This document shows positions 1 through 5,714 of a stretch of DNA of 5,714 bases, in pieces. The stretch spans positions 1-5,714 of the forward strand of contig NZ_QSFA01000008.1 in the NCBI RefSeq assembly GCF_003467125.1. Reading direction: 5' to 3'. Numbering within the stretch: position 1 is the first letter of the stretch; the number at the start of each line of letters is the position of its first letter. The translations under genes and the position numbers were made by a program. The notes under the pieces were generated by a model. That model did no database searches and had not been told where the DNA came from. It saw nothing but the letters and a program-made list of their open reading frames with translations. This DNA comes from Megasphaera sp. AM44-1BH (GTDB taxonomy: Bacteria; Bacillota; Negativicutes; Veillonellales; Megasphaeraceae).

Positions 1-17
1 ATTTGACAAAAAAATAC

Positions 18-47
18 GCCATTTTACTGGCTTCGTGGCACTTTTTT
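18..47. terminator. weak terminator-like hairpin at the left edge
   Basis: GCCA at 18-21 can pair with TGGC at 28-31 or at 36-39. An A-run (8-14) lies on one side and a T-run (42-47) on the other, the arrangement of a small bidirectional Rho-independent terminator. It could end a + strand gene lying left of the window. The GC stem is only four base pairs, so this is tentative. Confidence 0.25.
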
Positions 48-93
48 CGCTTGCAGGTGTCAAACTCCCGACTTTCAAGGGCTTTCCATTAGT

Positions 94-122
94 TTTACTT
101 ATGTGAAAAAAGAAGGTATAAT
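94..122 (+). promoter_or_regulatory. sigma-70-type promoter of the lysR gene
   Basis: A perfect -10 hexamer TATAAT at 117-122 follows a -35-like TTTACT at 94-99 with an ideal 17-bp spacer. Transcription would start near 129, leaving a leader of about 20 bases that holds the ribosome binding site AAAGGA (135-140) before the ATG at 150. LysR regulators often repress their own gene from sites overlapping such a promoter. No clear T-N11-A operator stands out here. Confidence 0.7.
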
Positions 123-149
123 CAAATCAAAAAGAAAGGATGAAATACC

Positions 150-1055
150 ATGCTGTTCCGTCAGATGAAATATTTCATAGCCGTCGTCGAAGCCCGCAGC
201 TTCACAGAAGCGTCGTATGCCCTGGAGATTTCCCAGTCCGCCGTATCCCAGCAGATCAAGGCCCTGGAAGAAGACCTCGGCGTCCCCCTGCTGGTCCGGC
301 AAAACCGCACGTTCAGTCTGACTCCGGCAGGGGAATACTTTTACCGCCACGGCAAGGAGCTGCTGCAGGAAATCGAAGCCTTCCAGAAAGAGACACGCCG
401 CCTCGGCGAAGATCAGGAACTGCAGCTGCGGCTGGGATACCTCAACAACTACTGTGGCAGTGAATTATACGAGACCATCGCCGCCTTTTCATCCTTGTAT
501 CCGGAAGTAACCATCCATATTTTCAACGGAACCCATGAAGACCTGTACGAGCAGCTTCGCAGTAAAAAAGCCGACATGGTCCTCAATGACCAGCGCCGGG
601 CCTTTTCCGATACCTACGAGAACGACATCGTGACCACAGGCGTCCTGTATGCGGAAATCTCCCGGCAGAATCCCCTGAGCCAGGAGGATCATCTGTCCCT
701 GGAAGCTCTCAGGCGGATTCCCTGCATCCTCGTAGCCTCTGCTGAACAAGAGCAGGCGGAAGGGGCTTATTACGCTGATACCCTGGGGTTTGCCGAAAAC
801 TTCCTCTTTGCCCGCACACTGGAAGACGCCCGTCTCCTCGTTGCCAGCAACCGGGGCTATCTGCCGCTGGAAACGTTCAATACCACGGCGCCATCCGGCA
901 CCGCTTCGGTCCGCCTGCCCTTGTATAAGGAAGGAAAGCCCCTGCTGCGCCACTATTGTCTCTTCTGGCGGAAAGACAACAGCACATATTATGTCGAAGA
1001 ATTTTCTAAGCTGCTCCATGAACGCGTCCAGCCCGCACAGACCATAAATAAATAG
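150..1055 (+). CDS. LysR-family transcriptional regulator
   Basis: The 301-residue product has the normal length and layout of a LysR-type regulator. The N-terminal winged helix-turn-helix covers about residues 1-60, with the recognition region around 18-37 (SFTEASYALEISQSAVSQQI), followed by the typical LVRQNRTFSLTPAGEYF wing. A linker helix runs to about residue 90, and an effector-binding domain of the periplasmic-binding-protein fold fills about 92-290. It is expected to act in the cytoplasm as a dimer or tetramer that responds to a small metabolite. The ATG at 150 is supported by AAAGGA nine bases upstream and by the family-typical start MLFRQMKYFIAVVE. The gene is transcribed towards the M20 peptidase gene, so it does not show the usual divergent pairing with a target in this window. 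Its target may lie to the left or elsewhere. The family call is firm; the ligand and regulon are unknown. Confidence 0.95.
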   Translation: MLFRQMKYFIAVVEARSFTEASYALEISQSAVSQQIKALEEDLGVPLLVRQNRTFSLTPAGEYFYRHGKELLQEIEAFQKETRRLGEDQELQLRLGYLNNYCGSELYETIAAFSSLYPEVTIHIFNGTHEDLYEQLRSKKADMVLNDQRRAFSDTYENDIVTTGVLYAEISRQNPLSQEDHLSLEALRRIPCILVASAEQEQAEGAYYADTLGFAENFLFARTLEDARLLVASNRGYLPLETFNTTAPSGTASVRLPLYKEGKPLLRHYCLFWRKDNSTYYVEEFSKLLHERVQPAQTINK

Positions 1056-1060
1056 TTAAC

Positions 1061-1268
1061 GTAGTATAAAACGTGTATTGAAATGCCGCTTCCCTCATAT
1101 ATACACAACATTGCCATAGTCATGGAAACGACTAAAGACCAAGAATAAGACCGGTAATCAATGCGTTGAACACACACGTGCGTTAGAATCAATACACTCT
1201 AACGCACATGTGCGTTAGAGTGTATTGAGGTGTGTGTTGAAATGTCTTTTTCCCCTTATGTATACTAC
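1061..1268. repeat. nested repeat block between convergent genes
   Basis: Almost the whole lysR/M20 intergenic region is repetitive. GTAGTATA at 1061-1068 is inverted as TATACTAC at 1261-1268 and brackets the block. AACACACAC (1169-1177) pairs with GTGTGTGTT (1230-1238). GTGCGTTAGA occurs at 1178-1187 and 1210-1219 and inverted at 1198-1207. GTGTATT occurs at 1073-1079 and 1220-1226 and inverted at 1191-1197. No open reading frame here looks real. The block could be a fold-back (REP- or MITE-like) element, the remnant of one, or an elaborate convergent terminator. The terminal 8-bp repeats could be chance. Confidence 0.5.
1189..1228. repeat. perfect 40-bp palindrome
   Basis: Both arms are 20 bases with no spacer: TCAATACACTCTAACGCACA at 1189-1208 is followed directly by its exact reverse complement at 1209-1228. 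Either transcript could fold into an 18-bp stem with a CAUG loop. It sits between the stop codons of two converging genes, where a bidirectional terminator or transcription barrier is expected. A T-run (1247-1251) lies downstream on the + strand but 18 bases past the stem, and there is none on the minus side, so it is not a textbook Rho-independent terminator. Perfect symmetry of this length also fits a protein-binding site or the core of a fold-back element. Confidence 0.9.
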
Positions 1269-1272
1269 ATCA

Positions 1273-2430
1273 TCAGACCATAGTCACGACGTATGCCAGT
1301 GCTTTTGCCCGGGCGTATAGGGATTCTACGCAGGCGTATTCTTCCGGACTGTGATGACGACTGCCTTCAACCCCCATGGCACAGATAGTCGGTACGCCGG
1401 CAGCTACGGTATAGGCCGAGTCAGATCCGCCACCGACGATGATACCGCTGGGGCGGGGCATACCGAAAGACGCATAAGCCTCCTGGACTTTGGCCAGCAG
1501 ACCATCAGTCCCGGCCATTCGTTCCATGGGAATGCAGCACGAAAGCTGTGTCAGAGATGTCTTTGTCCCATCAACATAGTTCGTATGTGCTACATCCTGC
1601 AATTTCGCTTCAATATCGGGGACATACTCTTTTTTGAGATAACGGACATCGATGAGGATAGATGCCGTATCCGGGACGGCATTGGCTACGGTACCGCCGG
1701 AAATGACACCTACATTATAGGTCGTTCCCTGCTGCCAATCCGTCAGATTCTGGATAGCAATGACCTTGTGAGCCATTTCCAGGATAGCACTGCGGCCTTT
1801 TTCCGGTTCATTCCCCGCGTGGGCAGCAATACCGGTGACATCCATGCGATAGGTTAGTGCCCCTTTGCGCTGGACGACAACTTCATTGCCCAGGCGGCCG
1901 CTTTCACAGTTGAAGGTGGCTACAGCACTCCAGGCTTGTTCCATGATCTGCTGATTGCCGTCGGAATTGCGGTGGCCCACTTCTTCATCACCGACCAGTA
2001 CCAGCCGGACCGGCCGTTTGGTCCAGCCCGCTTCTTTCAAAGCCTTCATGGCAAATACGGCAATGGTCACGCCGCCTTTCATATCGAGGACACCGGGGCC
2101 ATAAGCCTTGCCATCCCGCAGGGTAAACGGCCGGTCCGCTACAGTGCCATCGGGAAATACCGTATCCATATGGCCCAGGAGAAGGACCGGAGCTTCCGGC
2201 ACGTCTTCGTTCAGGACCGACACGAGCATATTGCCGGCCCGTTTCATTTCGTGGATTTCCGTATGGGCCCCGATCGTATCCAGTTCTTCCTGTACCCGGC
2301 GTGCCACCGCATCGACACCGGCCTTATTGGCCGAACCGCTTTCAATCTGTACCAGCTGCCGCCAGAAATCCATCATAGCATCGCGGTGTTCCTCTATATA
2401 AACAGCAATTTGTTTCCGTATATTTTCCAT
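1273..2430 (-). CDS. M20-family metallopeptidase, carboxypeptidase G2-like
   Basis: The 385-residue product is a complete M20 zinc exopeptidase, closest in pattern to the carboxypeptidase G2 (glutamate carboxypeptidase) group. It should use two metal ions to hydrolyse a C-terminal amide of a small peptide or N-acyl amino acid. Expected active-site residues are visible: H87 and D89 in GHMDT, the bridging D116 in LDMKGG, the general base E149 and ligand E150 in GDEE, E176 in NCESG, and H360 in RHHSPEEY. The dimerisation domain occupies about residues 185-295, with the conserved His at 204 (AAHAG). No signal peptide or membrane segment is seen, so it should be cytoplasmic. Start: AAAGGAG lies eight to nine bases before the ATG at 2430, behind a separate promoter. 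It runs in the same direction as iorAB but beyond their terminator, so it is a separate unit. The exact substrate cannot be read from sequence; peptidase, aminoacylase and folate/glutamate hydrolase roles all remain open. Confidence 0.92.
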   Translation of the reverse strand: MENIRKQIAVYIEEHRDAMMDFWRQLVQIESGSANKAGVDAVARRVQEELDTIGAHTEIHEMKRAGNMLVSVLNEDVPEAPVLLLGHMDTVFPDGTVADRPFTLRDGKAYGPGVLDMKGGVTIAVFAMKALKEAGWTKRPVRLVLVGDEEVGHRNSDGNQQIMEQAWSAVATFNCESGRLGNEVVVQRKGALTYRMDVTGIAAHAGNEPEKGRSAILEMAHKVIAIQNLTDWQQGTTYNVGVISGGTVANAVPDTASILIDVRYLKKEYVPDIEAKLQDVAHTNYVDGTKTSLTQLSCCIPMERMAGTDGLLAKVQEAYASFGMPRPSGIIVGGGSDSAYTVAAGVPTICAMGVEGSRHHSPEEYACVESLYARAKALAYVVTMV

Positions 2431-2462
2431 TGTATGTCACTCCTTTAAACAGTTTCCCCTAT

Positions 2463-2471
2463 ATCATAGCA
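2463..2471 (-). promoter_or_regulatory. extended -10 promoter of the M20 peptidase gene
   Basis: On the minus strand TGC-TATGAT forms an extended -10 element (TGn plus five of six consensus bases) about 32 bases before the ATG at 2430. No good -35 hexamer is found at 16-18 bp spacing (CTATCT at 17), which is common for extended -10 promoters. The implied leader is about 26 bases and includes the AAAGGAG ribosome binding site. Confidence 0.55.
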
Positions 2472-2490
2472 CAAGGCCCGGAAAAAGATA

Positions 2491-2512
2491 GTTTGCAGTC
2501 CCTGGTTTGCAG
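2491..2512. repeat. paired GTTTGCAG direct repeats upstream of the M20 promoter
   Basis: GTTTGCAG occurs at 2491-2498 and again at 2505-2512, a 14-bp period, at and just upstream of the -35 position of the M20 promoter. That placement suits an activator or repressor site, but two 8-bp copies could arise by chance. Confidence 0.35.
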
Positions 2513-2641
2513 AGGGAGGGCAGCCACCAGCAGTCAGCGGCTATTGGCTGGCAGGTCTTTGACGTCCCCGCGAGGGGAAGCTGGCGCCGCAGGCGTCTGA
2601 AGGGGCTTTACTTCTATATAAAGTCCTGTCATGAGTCCGCT

Positions 2642-2655
2642 TTCCCGTACGGGAA
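2642..2655. repeat. 14-bp perfect palindrome
   Basis: TTCCCGTACGGGAA is a perfect dyad in the iorB/M20 gap, between the iorB terminator and the M20 promoter. It may be an operator for a dimeric regulator, although it lies about 170 bp upstream of the M20 -10 element. Confidence 0.35.
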
Positions 2656-2696
2656 GAAGGCCGGTTCGGCAGGTAGAGGGGCTTTGCTGTCCCTGC

Positions 2697-2749
2697 AAAA
2701 AACGGGGCTGTGCCCTAATAAGCTTTTCAGCCCATCTGGGTACAGCCCC
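2697..2749 (-). terminator. Rho-independent terminator after iorB
   Basis: On the minus strand GGGGCTGT (2749-2742) pairs with ACAGCCCC (2711-2704). A further CCC/GGG pairing inside the stem follows one mismatch. After a single G the transcript has six U residues (2702-2697). The hairpin starts 67 bases past the iorB stop codon. It closes the iorAB transcript and separates it from the M20 gene. Confidence 0.85.
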
Positions 2750-2816
2750 TGTATCTGTTCTGACGCTGCCAGATTATTTTCCCGGCAAACGAAACACTGT
2801 CCACTGGCCACTATCT

Positions 2817-3401
2817 TTACCGGTTTGCGACGGCTTCGCGTCCTGCCTGGAATGCTTTGAGGTTGACATCGACGAATTTCGGTTTGACCGTACGGGAAAT
2901 GAAATCCGACCAGTCCAGATTGGTCAGGCCCAGTGCCTGGACGAGAGCCCCGAGGAGGACGACGTTGGCGCTCTTGGGGTTGCCGATTTCCGTAGCGATA
3001 CGGGTAGCATCGAGATCGAGTACGGGGAAATCCTGTTTCAGCGATTCGATGATGTGTTCCGGGTAAGCTACCTGACCGGAGAGGACCGGCAGGGACGGGA
3101 TGCAGAGCCGGTTGATGACCATCTTGCCATCGGGCTTCAGGAATTTGGCATACCGGGCCGCTTCCATTTCTTCAAAGGCGACGAGGATATCCGCCATCCC
3201 TTCCCCGATGATAGGAGAGTAGACTTTCTTGCCGAAGCGGACCTGGGTGCTGACGCTGCCGCCCCGCTGGCTCATGCCGTGTACTTCTGACATCTTTACA
3301 TCGTAGCCATTTTCTATGAGACCCATGGTCAGGATTTTACTGGCCAGGATGGTTCCTTGTCCGCCGACACCGACGAGTAATACATTCGTTACATCGCTCA
3401 T
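2817..3401 (-). CDS. iorB: indolepyruvate:ferredoxin oxidoreductase, beta subunit
   Basis: The 194-residue protein is the smaller IorAB subunit, equivalent to the gamma domain of pyruvate:ferredoxin oxidoreductases. With IorA it oxidatively decarboxylates arylpyruvates to arylacetyl-CoA, reducing ferredoxin in the cytoplasm. A nucleotide-fold glycine motif GVGGQGTILASKIL is at residues 11-24. The family signature SEVHGMSQRGGSVSTQVRFG is at 38-57, and NPKSANVVLLGAL is at 141-153. Length is normal for the family (about 190-200). The ATG at 3401 shares its A with the TAA stop of iorA, and an AGAAAGGGG ribosome binding site lies within the last iorA codons. This arrangement points to translational coupling and equal subunit amounts. 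A terminator follows the gene. No damage or missing motif is seen. Confidence 0.96.
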   Translation of the reverse strand: MSDVTNVLLVGVGGQGTILASKILTMGLIENGYDVKMSEVHGMSQRGGSVSTQVRFGKKVYSPIIGEGMADILVAFEEMEAARYAKFLKPDGKMVINRLCIPSLPVLSGQVAYPEHIIESLKQDFPVLDLDATRIATEIGNPKSANVVLLGALVQALGLTNLDWSDFISRTVKPKFVDVNLKAFQAGREAVANR

Positions 3402-5182
3402 TATTTATACCCCTTTCTGCTGATAGCCTTGACCGGGCAGACCTGTGCACAGACGCGGCAGCCAACGCAGTCGCTTTCGACGATTTCCGATTTCTTATCT
3501 TTCAGATTGAAGCGCAGTGCCGGACAACCTGTGGTCATGCACTTCTTGCAGCCGATGCATTTTTCTTCATCGACGACGCACGGCGTATGGTCCAGATTGA
3601 ATTCTTCTGCATCTTCCTGGGAGAATTTTTTGAGCACGCACGGCCATCTGGTGATGATGACTACCGGTTCATTTTCCAGGGAATAAGCCCAGTCCAGAGT
3701 TGCTTTCATATCGGCCAGGTTATTGGGATTGACGGTGCGGACATTTTTCAGGCCCAAGGCATGTACGACCCGTTCCACGTCGATGAGCGTCGTCGGTTCG
3801 CCCTTGATATTATAGCCCGAACCGGGATTATCCTGATGGCCCGTCATACCGGTGATACGGTTGTCGAGGATGACACAGATTGTATTGGATTTATTGTACG
3901 ATACTTCTGTCAGGGAATTGATGCCCGTATGGAAGAAAGTGGAGTCACCCATGCAGGCTACGACCCGTTTCTGCTGGCCGCTCTTGGAAAAGGCGTGGCT
4001 CATGCCGTGGCCGATAGAGAAGGCACTGCCCATGCATCCGCCCAGGTCCTTGGCATTGAGCGGTTCCGACCCGCCCAGAGCATAGCAGCCAATATCGCCT
4101 ACCATGACCGTATCTTTGCGCTTGCCCAGTTCATAGAAGAAGCCCCGGTGAGGACAGCCGGCACAGAGCGCAGGCGGACGGGGGACAAACAGTCCATCGG
4201 GAACAGTCTTGTTCGGGAATCCCTTTCCAAGGATGCCCGTTGCCACGATATTGGGATTGAGTTCATCGATATTGGGGATGACATCCTTGCCATGACAGTC
4301 GATGCCGGCAGCCTTGATCTGTTCTTCCATGACCGGATCCAGCTCTTCGACGACATACAGAGTATCTACTTTTTTGGAAAAGGCACGGATTTTTTCAATC
4401 GGCAGCGGATAGGAGAAGCCGATTTTCAGGTACGACGCCTTGTCTCCCAGCACTTCTTTGGCGTACATATAAGCCACGCCGGAAGCGACGATGCCGATTT
4501 TCGTATCGTGCATTTCTTCATAGTTGAAGGGGGAATTTTCCGAATATTCCTTCAGCTGTTTTTCCCGTTCTTCAATGACGTACCGGCGTTGCTTGGAAAC
4601 GGCCGGCACATCGTCAAGGCGGTCCCGCTGTTTGACATAGGGAACAGCCGGGACTTCTTTCCGCTCGCCCAGTTCGACCAGGCTCTTGGAATGGTCTACC
4701 CGGGTCGTCATGCGGATCATGACCGGCGATTCGTATTTTTCGCTGATTTCATAGGCGGCCCTGGTCATATCGAGGCATTCCTGAGAATCGGCCGGTTCGA
4801 GCATACAGATTTTCATGGCCTTGGCATAGCGGCGGTTATCCTGTTCGTTCTGGGATGAATGCATGCCCGGGTCATCGGCATTGACAAAAGCCATGCCGCC
4901 GTTGATGCCCTGATAGGCAAAGGTAAACATCGGATCGGCCGCCACGTTGAGACCGACCATCTTCATGGCCGCGAACGACCGGACGCCGCCCATGGATGCC
5001 CCGATAGCCGCTTCGACGGCGACTTTTTCATTCGGAGCCCATTCGGAGTAGATTTCATCATACCTGGCTACGTTTTCCAGGATTTCTGTACTCGGAGTGC
5101 CCGGGTAAGCAGATGCAAAGCTGACGCCTGCTTCATAGAGCCCGCGGGCAATCGCTTCATTACCAGAAAGTAATTTTTTCAT
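3401..5182 (-). CDS. iorA: indolepyruvate:ferredoxin oxidoreductase, alpha subunit
   Basis: The 593-residue catalytic subunit binds thiamine diphosphate and two [4Fe-4S] clusters. It converts indolepyruvate, and usually phenylpyruvate and 4-hydroxyphenylpyruvate, with CoA to the arylacetyl-CoA, CO2 and reduced ferredoxin. The N-terminal pyrimidine-binding domain carries SAYPGTPSTEI (24-34) and the E52/E57 region. The central domain spans about 225-320. The pyrophosphate-binding domain has CAGCPHRGFF (340-349), GDIGCYALG (362-370) and the GDS...N metal/ThDP motif (412-414, N441). The C-terminal ferredoxin domain has C542, C545, C548, C553 (CX2CX2CX4CP) and C572, C575, C578, C582 (CX2CX2CX3CP). 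The first spacing is known in IorA proteins. Length is typical and all motifs are intact. A strong GGGAGGT ribosome binding site lies six bases before the ATG at 5182. The gene forms an operon with iorB. Oxygen-labile clusters imply an anaerobic host. Confidence 0.97.
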   Translation of the reverse strand: MKKLLSGNEAIARGLYEAGVSFASAYPGTPSTEILENVARYDEIYSEWAPNEKVAVEAAIGASMGGVRSFAAMKMVGLNVAADPMFTFAYQGINGGMAFVNADDPGMHSSQNEQDNRRYAKAMKICMLEPADSQECLDMTRAAYEISEKYESPVMIRMTTRVDHSKSLVELGERKEVPAVPYVKQRDRLDDVPAVSKQRRYVIEEREKQLKEYSENSPFNYEEMHDTKIGIVASGVAYMYAKEVLGDKASYLKIGFSYPLPIEKIRAFSKKVDTLYVVEELDPVMEEQIKAAGIDCHGKDVIPNIDELNPNIVATGILGKGFPNKTVPDGLFVPRPPALCAGCPHRGFFYELGKRKDTVMVGDIGCYALGGSEPLNAKDLGGCMGSAFSIGHGMSHAFSKSGQQKRVVACMGDSTFFHTGINSLTEVSYNKSNTICVILDNRITGMTGHQDNPGSGYNIKGEPTTLIDVERVVHALGLKNVRTVNPNNLADMKATLDWAYSLENEPVVIITRWPCVLKKFSQEDAEEFNLDHTPCVVDEEKCIGCKKCMTTGCPALRFNLKDKKSEIVESDCVGCRVCAQVCPVKAISRKGYK

Positions 5183-5227
5183 GTATAGACCTCCCGTCCT
5201 TTTTGGAACGTAAACTAAATGACTGCA

Positions 5228-5373
5228 TTACACTACTGTACATGGAATAACCGTGCCAGATACCGTATCTGGTAAAATGCCTTATCCATGCGCTTTTTCC
5301 CGTTCCGGACCTTCCGCCCGTTTTGCAGGATGTGAAATTTTTTTGTCATCCTTTACACTTACTTTCTTACACT
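5228..5373. repeat. three TTACACT repeats upstream of iorA
   Basis: TTACACT occurs at 5228-5234, 5353-5359 and 5367-5373. The last two belong to a longer repeat, TTACACT(T/C)AC, with a 14-bp period (5353-5362 and 5367-5376). All lie in the 224-bp gap between the CoA-transferase and iorA. They could be regulator sites, but they are short and AT-rich. Confidence 0.3.
5256..5272. promoter_or_regulatory. 17-bp dyad, probable operator upstream of iorA
   Basis: CCAGATAC (5256-5263) and GTATCTGG (5265-5272) are exact inverted repeats around a single central base. The centre lies about 82 bp upstream of the iorA start. The stem has no following T-run in the minus direction, so it is not a terminator. 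An operator for a dimeric regulator of iorAB is the best reading. I could not identify a convincing -35/-10 pair for iorA nearby, so the geometry relative to a promoter is unknown. Confidence 0.5.
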
Positions 5374-5406
5374 CACCTGGCAGCTTCACTCTCAGGCATC
5401 ACCGTA

Positions 5407-5714
5407 CTACCTCTTATGGCTCCGCCGCCAGATATGCTGTGCCTCTGCGGCCTTGATGAGGTCTTCCCGGAAATCGGGATGGGCGATGCCGATCAGTTTT
5501 TCCGCCCGCTGCCACGTCGTAAGGCCTGCCAGATTGACCGCCCCGTATTCGGTGACGATGTACATGGTCTGGGCCCGCGGCGTCGTGATGATGTCGCCGC
5601 CGGTAAAGTACGGCACGATATTGGAATGGCGGACGCCTTTCTTATCGACCCGGCTCGACGCCATGGCCAGGAAGGTCCGGCCGTGTTCTGCCGTATAGGC
5701 ACCGGTGACGAAAT
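5407..5714 (-). CDS. acetyl-CoA hydrolase/transferase family protein, C-terminal part
   Basis: Only the last 101 residues are in the window; the frame stays open through the right edge and ends at TAG (5409-5407). An internal ATG at 5664 is not the start, because the family match continues upstream of it (GAYTAEHGRTFLA). The fragment carries the C-terminal CoA-transferase signature: GGDIITTPR (38-46), YIVTEYGAVNLAGLTTWQRAE (starting at 51) and IAHPDFREDL (76-85), ending WRRSHKR. The family moves CoA between acyl-CoAs and acids such as acetate. The VTEYG and TWQRAE wording and the tail resemble butyryl-CoA:acetate and 4-hydroxybutyrate CoA-transferases more than succinyl-CoA types, but this is from memory of the family. 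The catalytic glutamate lies outside the window. The gene is codirectional with iorAB, 224 bp upstream, with no clear terminator between. Confidence 0.9.
   Translation of the reverse strand, partial: FVTGAYTAEHGRTFLAMASSRVDKKGVRHSNIVPYFTGGDIITTPRAQTMYIVTEYGAVNLAGLTTWQRAEKLIGIAHPDFREDLIKAAEAQHIWRRSHKR

Larger units (their letters stand above)
2431..2816. other. 386-bp intergenic region, iorB to M20 gene
   Basis: No convincing gene is present. Reading along the minus strand it holds the iorB terminator (2697-2749), a 14-bp perfect palindrome TTCCCGTACGGGAA (2642-2655), a small hairpin TCCCC-GCGA-GGGGA (2565-2578), paired direct repeats GTTTGCAG (2491-2498 and 2505-2512), and then the M20 promoter and ribosome binding site. 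AGGGGCTTT is also repeated at 2601-2609 and 2677-2685. Reading frames that cross this stretch have no recognisable protein character and overlap real genes antisense. Confidence 0.6.

Noticed and set aside
989..1192. Small minus-strand reading frame in the repeat block
   Set aside because: It would end within lysR on the opposite strand, starts inside repetitive DNA and has no homology-like features or convincing ribosome binding site.
1056..1272. CRISPR-like or insertion-sequence interpretation of the repeat block
   Set aside because: There is no regular repeat-spacer pattern, no transposase and no clear long terminal inverted repeats with target duplication. Only a fold-back or terminator-like reading is supported.
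2631..3290. + strand reading frame of 219 codons across the iorB terminator and iorB
   Set aside because: It overlaps iorB antisense and crosses a terminator. Its translation shows no family features.
3404..3560. Unequal cysteine spacing in IorA (CX2CX2CX4CP in the first cluster)
   Set aside because: At first it looks like an altered ferredoxin motif, but this spacing is known in the IorA family, so it is not a defect or novelty.
3587..4858. Long + strand reading frame of 423 codons opposite iorA
   Set aside because: It is exactly antisense to a fully motif-supported iorA, has no recognisable domain or ribosome binding site, and arises from the codon bias of iorA.
5327..5350. GGATG...CATCC imperfect inverted repeat with an internal T-run, considered as the CoA-transferase terminator
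   Set aside because: The arms are five bases with mismatches beyond, the homopolymer lies inside the loop, and no T-run follows the stem in the minus direction.

Overview
The window looks like chromosomal DNA of an anaerobic, amino-acid-fermenting Firmicute. The genes have strong AGGAG-type ribosome binding sites, base composition is moderate (roughly half G+C by eye), and there is an oxygen-sensitive indolepyruvate:ferredoxin oxidoreductase next to a CoA-transferase of the acetate/butyrate-exchanging type. A Negativicutes genus such as Megasphaera would fit, but that is inference and the window has no taxonomic marker gene.

Layout, left to right. Positions 1-149 are a leader with a weak terminator-like element and a good promoter for a LysR-type regulator (150-1055, +). 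A 217-bp convergent intergenic region (1056-1272) holds a perfect 40-bp palindrome inside a nest of smaller direct and inverted repeats. Next is an M20-family metallopeptidase related to carboxypeptidase G2 (1273-2430, -) with its own extended -10 promoter. A 386-bp gap (2431-2816) contains that promoter, several short repeats and a convincing Rho-independent terminator for the genes to its right. Then come iorB (2817-3401, -) and iorA (3401-5182, -), which overlap by one base and together encode a complete two-subunit indolepyruvate:ferredoxin oxidoreductase. A 224-bp leader (5183-5406) carries a 17-bp dyad and short repeats. The right edge cuts the C-terminal 101 residues of an acetyl-CoA hydrolase/transferase family protein (5407-5714, -).

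How the genes may work together. IorAB oxidatively decarboxylates arylpyruvates (transaminated Trp, Phe, Tyr) to arylacetyl-CoA and reduces ferredoxin. A CoA-transferase immediately upstream on the same strand could move the CoA from arylacetyl-CoA to acetate or another short acid, conserving the thioester and releasing arylacetate. The M20 enzyme could supply amino acids from small peptides or N-acyl amino acids, but it is a separate transcription unit. The LysR gene has no identified target in the window.

I found no clear sign of an undescribed multi-gene system. The most unusual structure is the repeat nest around the 40-bp palindrome at 1189-1228. The CoA-transferase/iorAB pairing is the most interesting metabolic hypothesis.
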